Assembly: GCF_030323265.1 (NCBI RefSeq)
Contig: NZ_CP104991.1
Coordinates: 372,001 to 436,000, forward strand
Origin: Terrirhizobium terrae
GTDB taxonomy: Bacteria; Pseudomonadota; Alphaproteobacteria; Rhizobiales; Rhizobiaceae
Direction of reading: 5' to 3'
Length of the DNA: 64,000 bases
Shown: one piece after another, positions 57,559 through 64,000 of the stretch
Layout: each line of letters starts with the position of its first letter
Numbering within the stretch: the stretch's first letter is position 1
Translations under genes and position numbers: made by a program
The notes under the pieces: generated by a model
What the model was told of the DNA's origin: nothing
Seen by the model: only the letters and a program-made list of their open reading frames with translations
Databases searched by the model: none

Positions 57559-57945
57559 TCATAAGGTGAAGATCGGCAGAGAATATGCCAGCGCCGTAGG
57601 ATTTTCCCACCGCCAAGGCGGGATATTGCTGCAGCCGCCCACGCCGGAAAGGCCGCATGACAGCCCTGCCACAAAGTACCAGAAGCCGATTGCGAAAGCG
57701 CGAACGGCTATTCCTGAAAAGAGAACCACGCGCCTCATGACGCGACAATATCCGAAAGGCTGAAAGAAGGTAAAGCCGCCCTCACTGGGCGGCTCAGACG
57801 CGATCATAGGTTCAATAGCTGCCTCTTCCTCGGCAAGCTTCACCTCGGCCGTCGCAATCTCGGCCGCGATTTCGCGGCGCTCGGCGTGGTCGATAGATGC
57901 TGCGAGTTCGGCACGCAGTTCCTGAATGTGATCGTAAGTGGTCAT
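57559..57945 (-). CDS. Hypothetical protein with coiled-coil N terminus and membrane helix
   Basis: A 128-residue protein with ATG 57945 behind AAAGGAGCTGACG. Residues 1-50 are acidic and helical (LRAELAASIDHAERREIAAEIATAEVKLAEEE), probably a coiled coil. Residues 70-100 contain one or two hydrophobic helices (VMRRVVLFSGIAVRAFAIGFWYFVAGL). Two Cys near the end. Family not recognised; similar small membrane proteins are common in rhizobia. It stands alone on its strand. Confidence 0.7.
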   Translation of the reverse strand: MTTYDHIQELRAELAASIDHAERREIAAEIATAEVKLAEEEAAIEPMIASEPPSEGGFTFFQPFGYCRVMRRVVLFSGIAVRAFAIGFWYFVAGLSCGLSGVGGCSNIPPWRWENPTALAYSLPIFTL

Positions 57946-58169
57946 CGTCAGCTCCTTTGAAAGAAAGCAAAGGTCGCCAACCGATAAGGGAGGGGCTGGG
58001 TCAATGACGGCCGACGGCCGCCTCCGGGGCGTGGGGGAACCTATTTCGTTACGTAGCGGCGAAATTGGCGGGACCGCGCATCATTGACGCAGCCCCTTCC
58101 GTTCGGTGTAATTAGGTCATGTTGAGAGATATAACCTCTCCGCATTCCGCTCTCTTTCTTTCTTGTACC

Positions 58170-58382
58170 ATGACCATCACCCGCCAAACCCTTCGATATC
58201 AAGCAGCCGCCAGCCGGGTCTATGCTGAAGCATGGACAGTTCTTGATATCTTCACAGGCCTGCCGATCGTTGTCGGCGGCATCGTCATGGACGGCCTGTC
58301 GGATGAACAGGTCAACGAATTGGTTGACGAGCTGAACCACGAGGATCTTGAGATGCGTGGTAAGTTGCGTCCAGGTCCGTAA
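58170..58382 (+). CDS. Small hypothetical protein
   Basis: A 70-residue protein from ATG 58170 (MTITRQTLRYQAAASRVYAE). Acidic C-terminal half with GLSDEQVNELVDELNHEDLEMRG. A short hydrophobic part (GLPIVVGGIVMDGL) is too short for a sure membrane helix. An earlier in-frame ATG at 58119 would add 17 residues. The stop is 2 bases from the next start, so the two genes are probably coupled. Unknown function. Confidence 0.6.
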   Translation: MTITRQTLRYQAAASRVYAEAWTVLDIFTGLPIVVGGIVMDGLSDEQVNELVDELNHEDLEMRGKLRPGP

Positions 58383-58384
58383 CA

Positions 58385-58756
58385 ATGACGCTGTTTTACC
58401 GATCCTATCTGATCACCTTCGGGATTCTGGTCGGCGCGATCGCCGGCCTGGTCCGCTATCTCGATCGAGCCGGAACGATCTCGCTGCATTGGGCCTTCAC
58501 AGCACTGGCGGCTGTCGCCGTCGCGGCGGGCTCAATTCTCGCAATTACGGGCGCATTCGGGAAGCCTCCGACGGTCGAGCGGTGGGCCGACAATGCGTCG
58601 TGTCATGCCGAGGGCACGGCCTACGTGGCGTTGCTCGCTTTACCAGTCTACGGGTTGCTCTGGTGCTTCAGCCGGGATAGCGGAAACACCGCAAGCCCAA
58701 TCACCACCATGCGAAGCAAACGCGCAAATCGGCGCGCGCGCCGCCGCCCATCGTGA
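58385..58756 (+). CDS. Small hypothetical membrane protein
   Basis: A 123-residue protein with three hydrophobic helices at about 7-24, 35-56 and 78-95, followed by a strongly basic tail (MRSKRANRRARRRPS). Start ATG 58385 is 2 bases after the stop of the preceding gene. No family is recognised. The tail may bind nucleic acid or lipid head groups. Confidence 0.65.
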   Translation: MTLFYRSYLITFGILVGAIAGLVRYLDRAGTISLHWAFTALAAVAVAAGSILAITGAFGKPPTVERWADNASCHAEGTAYVALLALPVYGLLWCFSRDSGNTASPITTMRSKRANRRARRRPS

Positions 58757-58768
58757 GCCCGCTAGCCT

Positions 58769-59050
58769 TTAATGCCTCGTTTCGGAAAACTCGCGCTCTA
58801 CCTCGGACAGGAGCCGAACGGCTTCAATAACAGTCACCGCCGCTCCGTCGAGGTCTGCCGCGATCGTCGTATGTTCGCGCTCAATTCGCTCGCCAAGGAC
58901 TTCCATATCCTTCCAACGAGGGTAGGACGCGGCGCGCGATGCCATCGCCTTGTAACGCAAACTCTTGCTCAACTCCTGTAGGACCGCATCGCGCTCGGCT
59001 ATATCCATTTGCGAGAAGGTCTTTCGACCTGGTTCTAACTGGCTTGCCAT
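58769..59050 (-). CDS. Hypothetical helical protein
   Basis: A 93-residue protein from ATG 59050, with AAGGAGTGTAGCGT upstream. It is helical and charged, with no Cys or membrane segment (FSQMDIAERDAVLQELSKSLRYKAMASRAA). Convergent with the preceding membrane gene. No family recognised. Confidence 0.6.
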   Translation of the reverse strand: MASQLEPGRKTFSQMDIAERDAVLQELSKSLRYKAMASRAASYPRWKDMEVLGERIEREHTTIAADLDGAAVTVIEAVRLLSEVEREFSETRH

Positions 59051-59189
59051 ACGCTACACTCCTTGGCGAATTGGTGGAATCCAACTCAAATTAAGGCCAT
59101 AGGTTCCGCGCATTTCAGATGTTACTAATCCGTTAATCTGACATTGACTACAGCATCATTGGAACAGTGACGCGGCGTTAAATCCGACT

Positions 59190-59570
59190 ATGTGTCGGCA
59201 CATGATCAAACATGATGATTGGCTAAGAGCTGCCGAAAAGTGCGGTAGCTTTCGACGCATGTACGCGTTGGCAAAAGAGATTTCGAGCGAAAGCGATGAT
59301 CCAGGTGTGCGCCGTGCCGCCGCCCGGGTCGTCCAGATCCTTGCATCCGTCATAGACCTGCCGCTTGCCAGCGCGAAGCAGCTGCAGGAGGGCAGGCGGC
59401 GTTTCAGCGTGCTCGTGAATGTCTTGGGTGACGTGAGGGAAAACGGGAACAAGTTACCTCGATCGTCGGTTGTGGCGTCTCATGACATCATGAAGAGGGT
59501 CAATCATGTCAAATACTGGAGCGGGTCGCGCGCAGGATCGCGCCAAGGTCGCCGGCGGACAGGAGCATGA
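59190..59570 (+). CDS. Hypothetical protein, C terminus uncertain
   Basis: A 126-residue frame beginning MCRHMIKHDDWLRAAEKCGSF; ATG 59202 is an alternative start. The middle is helical (GVRRAAARVVQILASVIDLPLASAKQLQEGRRRF). The last 22 codons overlap the well-supported DUF3606-like gene in another frame and are very basic, so the real stop may come earlier and a one-base error here is possible. Confidence 0.45.
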   Translation: MCRHMIKHDDWLRAAEKCGSFRRMYALAKEISSESDDPGVRRAAARVVQILASVIDLPLASAKQLQEGRRRFSVLVNVLGDVRENGNKLPRSSVVASHDIMKRVNHVKYWSGSRAGSRQGRRRTGA

Positions 59571-59685
59571 AGTTCGCTACGAAGCGGACAAGGAAAATGT
59601 CTCCAAGGGCGCTGTGAAAGATGCCGTGCATGAGGTCGGCAACAGCCGCGACAAGGTTGAGGCTGAGCTGGATCGTAAAAAGTGA
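59506..59685 (+). CDS. DUF3606-like small protein
   Basis: A 59-residue protein from ATG 59506 behind GAAGAGGGTC. The sequence begins with a Gly/Ala stretch with GRAQDRAKVAGGQEHEVRYEA, then a helix ending VHEVGNSRDKVEAELDRKK. This is the DUF3606 layout: short strand, VSKGAVKDAVHEVG helix and a charged tail. DUF3606 proteins are common in alphaproteobacteria and of unknown role. The stop shares a base with the next start (TGATG). Confidence 0.78.
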   Translation: MSNTGAGRAQDRAKVAGGQEHEVRYEADKENVSKGAVKDAVHEVGNSRDKVEAELDRKK

Positions 59686-59858
59686 TGGCGTCGGCCGATC
59701 GCTTTCCTTCCGACTTCATCAGACTGGCATCCAGCGCCATGGTGCGAAATGCGCTGCAAAGCCACCCTTCGCGCCAGGCACCGCCCAGTGATGGCGACTT
59801 TGCCGCCCTTCTCACCCGTTTGAGTGAGGCGGAAAAATCACGCCAACAGGACCGCTAG
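59685..59858 (+). CDS. Very small hypothetical protein coupled to the DUF3606-like gene
   Basis: A 57-residue frame starting at ATG 59685, which overlaps the preceding stop as TGATG. The product begins MASADRFPSDFIRLASSAM and ends LTRLSEAEKSRQQDR, soluble and helical. Coupling to the preceding gene and the codon use support it, but no family is known to me. A terminator follows at 59966. Confidence 0.5.
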   Translation: MASADRFPSDFIRLASSAMVRNALQSHPSRQAPPSDGDFAALLTRLSEAEKSRQQDR

Positions 59859-59965
59859 GCTGCAAAGCAGCCTTGTCCGCGAGCGTTTGTCGTTCCAGTT
59901 TCACCATGTAGTTGCGCCATACTCCCGGCGCGTCTGTTTTCCCCGGAGGTCCTGACCTCCCAATT

Positions 59966-59996
59966 GAGGGCCGCGCTTGCGCTGGCCCTTTTCTTT
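59966..59996 (+). terminator. Intrinsic terminator
   Basis: AGGGCCGCGC and GCTGGCCCTT pair around TTGC, followed by TTTCTTTC. It ends the rightward group of small genes. A smaller hairpin, GAGGT CCTG ACCTC, lies just upstream at about 59945-59958. Confidence 0.7.
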
Positions 59997-60000
59997 CATC

Positions 60001-60285
60001 CTATAGCGTGTTGACGATCGGCTTTTTGGTGTCTGTCCCATCATAGCGAGACGAGTTGACGTCACGGCTGACACGATGAAACACTAGCTCGTCGTCAATC
60101 TGCCGATCGAGCAACAGCGCCTTCGCGTCCGCGCCCTTGACGTCAGTATCAAGCCACTCGCCGTAGCTGCCCTGATCGAGAATGATAGGCATCCTCGTGT
60201 GAATGTGGGCGATGCGCTCAACAGCTGGCGCAGTGATGATCGTGCAGCTGGTCACGCCGAGCTTGTCGTTGTGCGCCCAGGCCTG
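60001..60285 (-). pseudogene. Tail of a SRAP (YedK/HMCES-like) gene, remnant
   Basis: About 95 codons of the C-terminal half of a SOS response-associated peptidase. Visible landmarks are WAHNDKLGVTSCTIITAPAVERIAHIHTRMPIIL, with the catalytic-site His in HTRMP, and FHRVSRDVNSSRYDGTD near the end. The N-terminal Cys and Glu needed for DNA crosslink activity are missing. The upstream end is joined directly to an aspartase gene in a different frame. It is what remains after a deletion or recombination. Confidence 0.75.
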
Positions 60286-61204
60286 CTCTCGGACCAGAAG
60301 ACATCAGCCGGAGATCGGACGACATTTTCGATAGCGTGATGGCGATCGCCTTCAAGCAAGCAGAAACGCCCATCCAGTGATCGGCATTCTGCAAGGCATC
60401 GAAGAGGTTTTCCTCTTGGTGATATGCTCTGCCAGTCAAAGCCCGCAGCTCCTCGAAGACGAACGCGCGATAATCGGCGGAAGCGCCGAAACCGGTGCCC
60501 ACAGCCGTCGCCCCGAGCGGCAGGCCGAGGCATGCCTGTTCCAAAGCTTTGAGGTCACTGGACTGGCGCTGAAATGCCGCTCGATAGCCTGAGAACTGTT
60601 GACCAAAGGTGATCGGCAGCGCGTCCTGCAGGCATGTCCGTGCGAGCTTGACGACATCGGCGAACAGACGCTCCTTTTCCAGAAGCGCTTCAACGAAGTG
60701 ATCCAATGCCTGCCGGAGTGACGCCAGTTCGCCACATATCGCCATTTTCATGGCAGACGGAATGACGTCGTTGGTGGACTGCGCCATGTTCACATGCGTA
60801 TTGGGATGAACCGGATCCGATCCTCTGCGACCCGTCAATATCTCACTCGCAAGGTTCGCCAGAACCTCGTTGACGTTCATGTTTGCCGCAGTGCCGCCAT
60901 GATAGATGTCGACCGGATAATCCGCCCTCGATATCCCGCGCAACTGTTCTGTCGCCGCGTTTTCGATGGCCGCTGAAATCGCCGGATCAAGTTCGCCCGT
61001 TCGCCGATTGGTTATCGCCGCCGCTTTCTTGATCTGGATGATCGCGGGCACAAAACGCTCGATATCGGCTATAGTCCGCCCCGAGATAGAGAAATTCTCG
61101 ATCGCTCTGACAGTCTGGATTCCATAGGCGATGTCGTCGGGGATCAGACGCGTACCGAGTGCGTCCTCCTCAAGGCGGGATGTTGTGGCGGGCATGAACG
61201 TCAT
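60218..61204 (-). CDS. Aspartate ammonia-lyase-like protein, truncated and fused to foreign sequence
   Basis: An aspartase/fumarase family protein from ATG 61204, which overlaps the M20 gene's stop as ATGA. Intact family stretches: GTAANMNVNEVLANLASE, HPNTHVNMAQSTNDVIPSAM, LPLGATAVGTGFGAS and SSDLRLMSSGPRAGL. The next expected stretch, the GSSIMPGKVNP signature loop with the catalytic Ser, is absent. After about residue 307 the frame enters the SRAP remnant out of phase (AQRQARRDQLHDHHCASC) and stops at 60218. The last third, about 150 residues, is gone, so the enzyme should be inactive. Confidence 0.85.
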   Translation of the reverse strand: MTFMPATTSRLEEDALGTRLIPDDIAYGIQTVRAIENFSISGRTIADIERFVPAIIQIKKAAAITNRRTGELDPAISAAIENAATEQLRGISRADYPVDIYHGGTAANMNVNEVLANLASEILTGRRGSDPVHPNTHVNMAQSTNDVIPSAMKMAICGELASLRQALDHFVEALLEKERLFADVVKLARTCLQDALPITFGQQFSGYRAAFQRQSSDLKALEQACLGLPLGATAVGTGFGASADYRAFVFEELRALTGRAYHQEENLFDALQNADHWMGVSACLKAIAITLSKMSSDLRLMSSGPRAGLGAQRQARRDQLHDHHCASC

Positions 61205-62604
61205 GATGCATTCGCCGCCTGATCCTGGATCGTCTCAAAAATCCGTATCCAGCTACGGGCACCTTTGCGAAGGCGCTCCGTGTCATATCGCTCATCCGGG
61301 GCATGAATGGCATCGCCCGGAAGAATGAAGCCTATGACCACACACTCGGCCCCCAATCGATGGCTGAACTGCTCCACCAGCGGGATGGCGCCTCCGGTCC
61401 CACGCAGCACGGTCGGTGTCCCCCACTCCTCCGCAAGACCGCGGGCGGACGCGGTCAGAAACTGACTTTCCTGCGACAGGACGACGGCCGAACTGCCGCC
61501 CCCTCCCTCGAACGCTACACGACATCCTTTCGGCAGGCGCGCTTCGATGTGACTGCGAAAACGTTGCCGGATAGCTTCCGGCTCCTGTCCTGCGACCAGC
61601 CTGAACGACAGGCGCGCCGAAGCGGCTCCCGGAAGGACCGAACGTTCTCCCGGCCCCTGGTTGCCACCGGTAATGCCGTTGATATCGACCGTCGGCCTTC
61701 CCCACATGGCCTCGAGCGAAGAATATCCTTCTTCCGTCACGCCACCGGTCAAGTCTACGTCACCCAGCAACCCGCGCTCCTGCGCCAGTTCGGACCATTG
61801 CTGACGCACGGGTTCGGGCAACTCCTTCACGCCATCATAGAACCCATCGATTGCTACGCGCCCCTTGTCATCGTGCAGCCCGGCGAGGATCGCGCTCAGG
61901 ACACGGATGGGGTTTGCGGCGACAGCACCGTAGTGACCCGAATGGAGGTCAGGATTGGGAGCGAAGATCGTAACCTTCTCATGGACGAGCCCCTTAAGCT
62001 GCGTTGTGATGGCCGGCTGGGTTGGCGACCACATTTCAGCGTCGCAAATGAAGGCGACATCGCACTTCAGTTCGTCTCGATACGCCTCGATAAACTCCGG
62101 CAGGCTTGGAGAGCCGCACTCCTCCTCCCCTTCCAAGAGGACGATGATTTCGGCCGGAAAATCACCTTGAGCGCTTTTCCACGCCCGCAGCGCCTCAATG
62201 AAGGTCCAGAGCTGGCTCTTGCTGTCGGACGCACCCCGGCCATAGAAGCGATGGACACCATCTTCCTCCACAATGCGCGGCTCGAACGGCTCATGTTTCC
62301 AATCCGCCCGATCTCCAACGGGCTGGACGTCGTAATGACCGTAGAACAGCAGGCAGGGACGCGCAGAGCCTGGATTTGCCGCAGACCGCGCCAGAACGAC
62401 AGGATGCCCTTTTGTGGGAACGACTTTCGCCGGGAGCCCAATGGCATCCAGCTCCGCCTTGAGCCATTCGGCCGCCTTGGCGATATCCGCTTCAGCCGAA
62501 GGCTCACTGGAGATTGACGGTATCGCAATCAACTCGAGCAGCTTATCGACCGCGACATCAAAATTCCGGTCGACATCGCGCAACACATCTTCTCTATCCG
62601 GCAC
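61201..62604 (-). CDS. M20-family dipeptidase / metallopeptidase
   Basis: A 467-residue zinc peptidase of the ArgE/DapE/CNDP group. Metal-binding stretches: FYGHYDVQPVG, GRGASDSKSQ, LLEGEEECGSPSL with the catalytic Glu, and FICDAEMW. The dimerisation lid follows LHSGHYGAVAANPIRVL. The final ligand His is in LPGDAIHAPDERY. It probably hydrolyses dipeptides or N-acyl amino acids. It lies between the cystathionine beta-lyase-like gene and the aspartase gene on one strand, which suggests an amino acid catabolic operon. Confidence 0.92.
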   Translation of the reverse strand: MPDREDVLRDVDRNFDVAVDKLLELIAIPSISSEPSAEADIAKAAEWLKAELDAIGLPAKVVPTKGHPVVLARSAANPGSARPCLLFYGHYDVQPVGDRADWKHEPFEPRIVEEDGVHRFYGRGASDSKSQLWTFIEALRAWKSAQGDFPAEIIVLLEGEEECGSPSLPEFIEAYRDELKCDVAFICDAEMWSPTQPAITTQLKGLVHEKVTIFAPNPDLHSGHYGAVAANPIRVLSAILAGLHDDKGRVAIDGFYDGVKELPEPVRQQWSELAQERGLLGDVDLTGGVTEEGYSSLEAMWGRPTVDINGITGGNQGPGERSVLPGAASARLSFRLVAGQEPEAIRQRFRSHIEARLPKGCRVAFEGGGGSSAVVLSQESQFLTASARGLAEEWGTPTVLRGTGGAIPLVEQFSHRLGAECVVIGFILPGDAIHAPDERYDTERLRKGARSWIRIFETIQDQAANAS

Positions 62605-62648
62605 GTCTCATTCCTCAATCTGTCCAGGAAGCACAGGCTTGGCCAATA

Positions 62649-63886
62649 TCAACCGCTACTCGCGGCCTTCATCTGACCTTCTGGCGAAGCTGCTGTTGCG
62701 TGCGCCTCCAGCGTCTCAAGCAACCGTTCCACATCGGCCCACAGCTCGGTCTCATCTTCGAGACCGATGCTGAGGCGCAGGATGACATCCGGGCCGTCCC
62801 AAGCCGTTGCCGTGCGAAAATCGTCGATGGACATCGGAGCGGCCAGGCTTCGCGTGCCCCCCAGGATGCGCCGATGGCGAACACCTGTAGCGTGTCGAGC
62901 GCTGCTGCAACGTGGGCGGCGGCTTGCCTTTTGAAGACGATGCTGAACACGCCGCTCGACCCGAGAAAATCCCTTTTCCAGAGCGCATGACCAGGGAAGG
63001 TTTCGAGCGCCGGGTGCAGAACCTGATCAACGACAGGATGCCCCGCGATCCTGCGTGCAAAATTAAGCGCAACCCGCTCCGAGTGTCGCAGCCGCACACC
63101 GAGCGTCTCGAAGCCACGCAGGACGAGCGATGCATCGTCCGGAGAGACCCCGATACCCATGCGGCCGATCAGCGAGCGGATCGGTTTGAGGAGGCTTATA
63201 TCCTTGATGGTGATCGACCCCATCAGCACGTCCGAATGGCCTGATACGAATTTGGTCAGCGCTTCGGTGACGATATCGGCACCATGTTCGAGCGGCTTGA
63301 AGTTGAGGGGCGTTGCCCAGGTGTTGTCGACCCCGACGAGCGCGCCGTGCCGGTGTGCAATCGCAGCGATCCTCGGCAAGTCCTGAATTTCCATCGTCGT
63401 GGAGCCCGGGCTTTCGCACCAGACGATTTTCGTGGTCGGACGGATCTTGGCGGCAACCTCTTCAGGCGACTGCGGATCGAAGAACTCTACCTCCACCCCC
63501 AACCGTTTCAGATCGGTCTCGGCGAGATCGCGCATAGGTGGATAGGCGGTATCCGCCATCAGGATATGATCGCCAGCGGCCAGAAATGGCAGGACGGCCA
63601 GCGCATTCGCGGCTTGACCGGATGGTGTCAGGAAGCTCCACACACCGCATTCAAGGCTCGTTAGCTTTGCCTCAAGCGTGCGCGTGGTGGGTGTGCCATA
63701 GAGACCATATGAATAGCCTTCATGGCCTCGGTCACCGCGGGAAGCATAGGTGGCCGCATCCTTGAACACGATCGTCGAGGCCCGATGCACACCGACCCCG
63801 AGCGGATCGAAACCTGTAGTGGGCACTTCAGGCGTAAGGACACATTGGGTGAGATCGGTCATTGTATCTTTCTGGGCATCGTTCAT
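62649..63886 (-). CDS. metC: Cystathionine beta-lyase-like PLP enzyme, frame broken at about 62860
   Basis: About 412 residues read through. PLP-enzyme landmarks: YGTPTTRTLEAKL, LTPSGQAANAL, DNTWATPLNFKPLEHGADIV and the Schiff-base Lys in ALTKFVSGHSDVLMG. The frame slips at the C6 run 62857-62862 (plus strand); seven give GASWGGTRSLAAPMSIDDF and lead to the end at 62649. The YGxPTT and SWGG motifs favour cystathionine beta-lyase over gamma-synthase. ATG 63886 or ATG 63862 is the start. Context with an M20 peptidase and aspartase suggests amino acid breakdown rather than methionine synthesis. Confidence 0.85.
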
Positions 63887-64000
63887 GGCCGGGCCTTTCC
63901 GAAGCGGCTGCGAAGTCCCGAGGAATGCAATTCCGAAACGGGCTTCTTTGCGCTACTGCTATTCGCGTGAGTTATCGATGATGATTTGGGAGTGGTGATG
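63887..64000. other. Right edge, no gene recognised
   Basis: The last 114 bases show no gene that can be supported. The promoter for the leftward metC-peptidase-aspartase unit may lie here. Confidence 0.4.

Noticed and set aside
1..64000. CRISPR arrays, rRNA, complete tRNAs, plasmid replication genes (repABC) or toxin-antitoxin pairs
   Set aside because: None was seen on reading both strands. Short repeats present are explained by insertion sequence ends and operators.

Overview
The window looks like accessory DNA from a member of the Rhizobiaceae (Rhizobium/Agrobacterium type). Pointers are a malonate operon of the rhizobial matPQMAB type, a class III cellulose operon of the bcsN-bcsA-bcsB-bcsZ-bcsK type, small proteins typical of rhizobia (XapX, DUF3606), many LysR/AraC/TetR/GntR regulators and three different insertion sequences. 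No rRNA, complete tRNA, CRISPR array or replication gene was seen, so a megaplasmid, chromid or chromosomal island cannot be told apart.

Layout. 1-2.1 kb: a truncated membrane protein gene, a small gene and an IS256-family element with an 8-bp target duplication. 2.2-4.0 kb: a glycoside hydrolase family 15 gene. 4.2-11.8 kb: the malonate locus (TRAP transporter matPQM, decarboxylase matA, synthetase matB, a quinone oxidoreductase) read leftwards from a divergent GntR regulator with operator-like repeats between. 11.8-13.2 kb: an IS110-family element. 13.4-24.4 kb: a LysR gene, two tandem paralogous AraC genes, then a rightward run of aldehyde dehydrogenase, NTF2-like, isochorismatase-like, XapX, amidohydrolase, DoxX and MFS genes. 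24.5-33.6 kb: nitrilase, a TetR-controlled alpha/beta hydrolase, SDR, RidA, small proteins, quinone oxidoreductase, dienelactone-hydrolase-like protein, then HxlR with divergent NmrA-like and NTF2-like genes.

33.9-42.8 kb is the cellulose operon (bcsN, bcsA, bcsB, bcsZ, bcsK, leftward, translationally coupled). 43.7-50.4 kb is a six-gene leftward signalling operon: GGDEF-EAL protein, a degenerate HATPase-like protein, a STAS-methyltransferase fusion, a sensor SpoIIE-type phosphatase, an HATPase-like switch kinase and a free STAS protein. It looks like a doubled partner-switching module and is the most interesting part of the window; its position beside the cellulose genes suggests, but does not prove, control of cellulose or biofilm. 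50.6-51.4 kb is an IS5/IS427-type element. 51.9-56.8 kb holds NTF2-like, aldo/keto reductase, SDR, LysR, DUF1330-like and TetR genes. 56.9-60 kb is a set of tiny genes and a GNAT pseudogene. 60-64 kb has an aspartase cut short and joined to the tail of a SRAP gene, an M20 peptidase and a cystathionine beta-lyase-like gene.

A caution for the whole window: at least seventeen single-base frame breaks fall in otherwise well-preserved genes. Most sit in homopolymer runs, usually one base short, and five sit at what would otherwise be GANTC sites, the motif methylated by CcrM in alphaproteobacteria. This pattern is more like read error than gene decay. I therefore annotate these genes at full span, with the break marked, rather than as pseudogenes.
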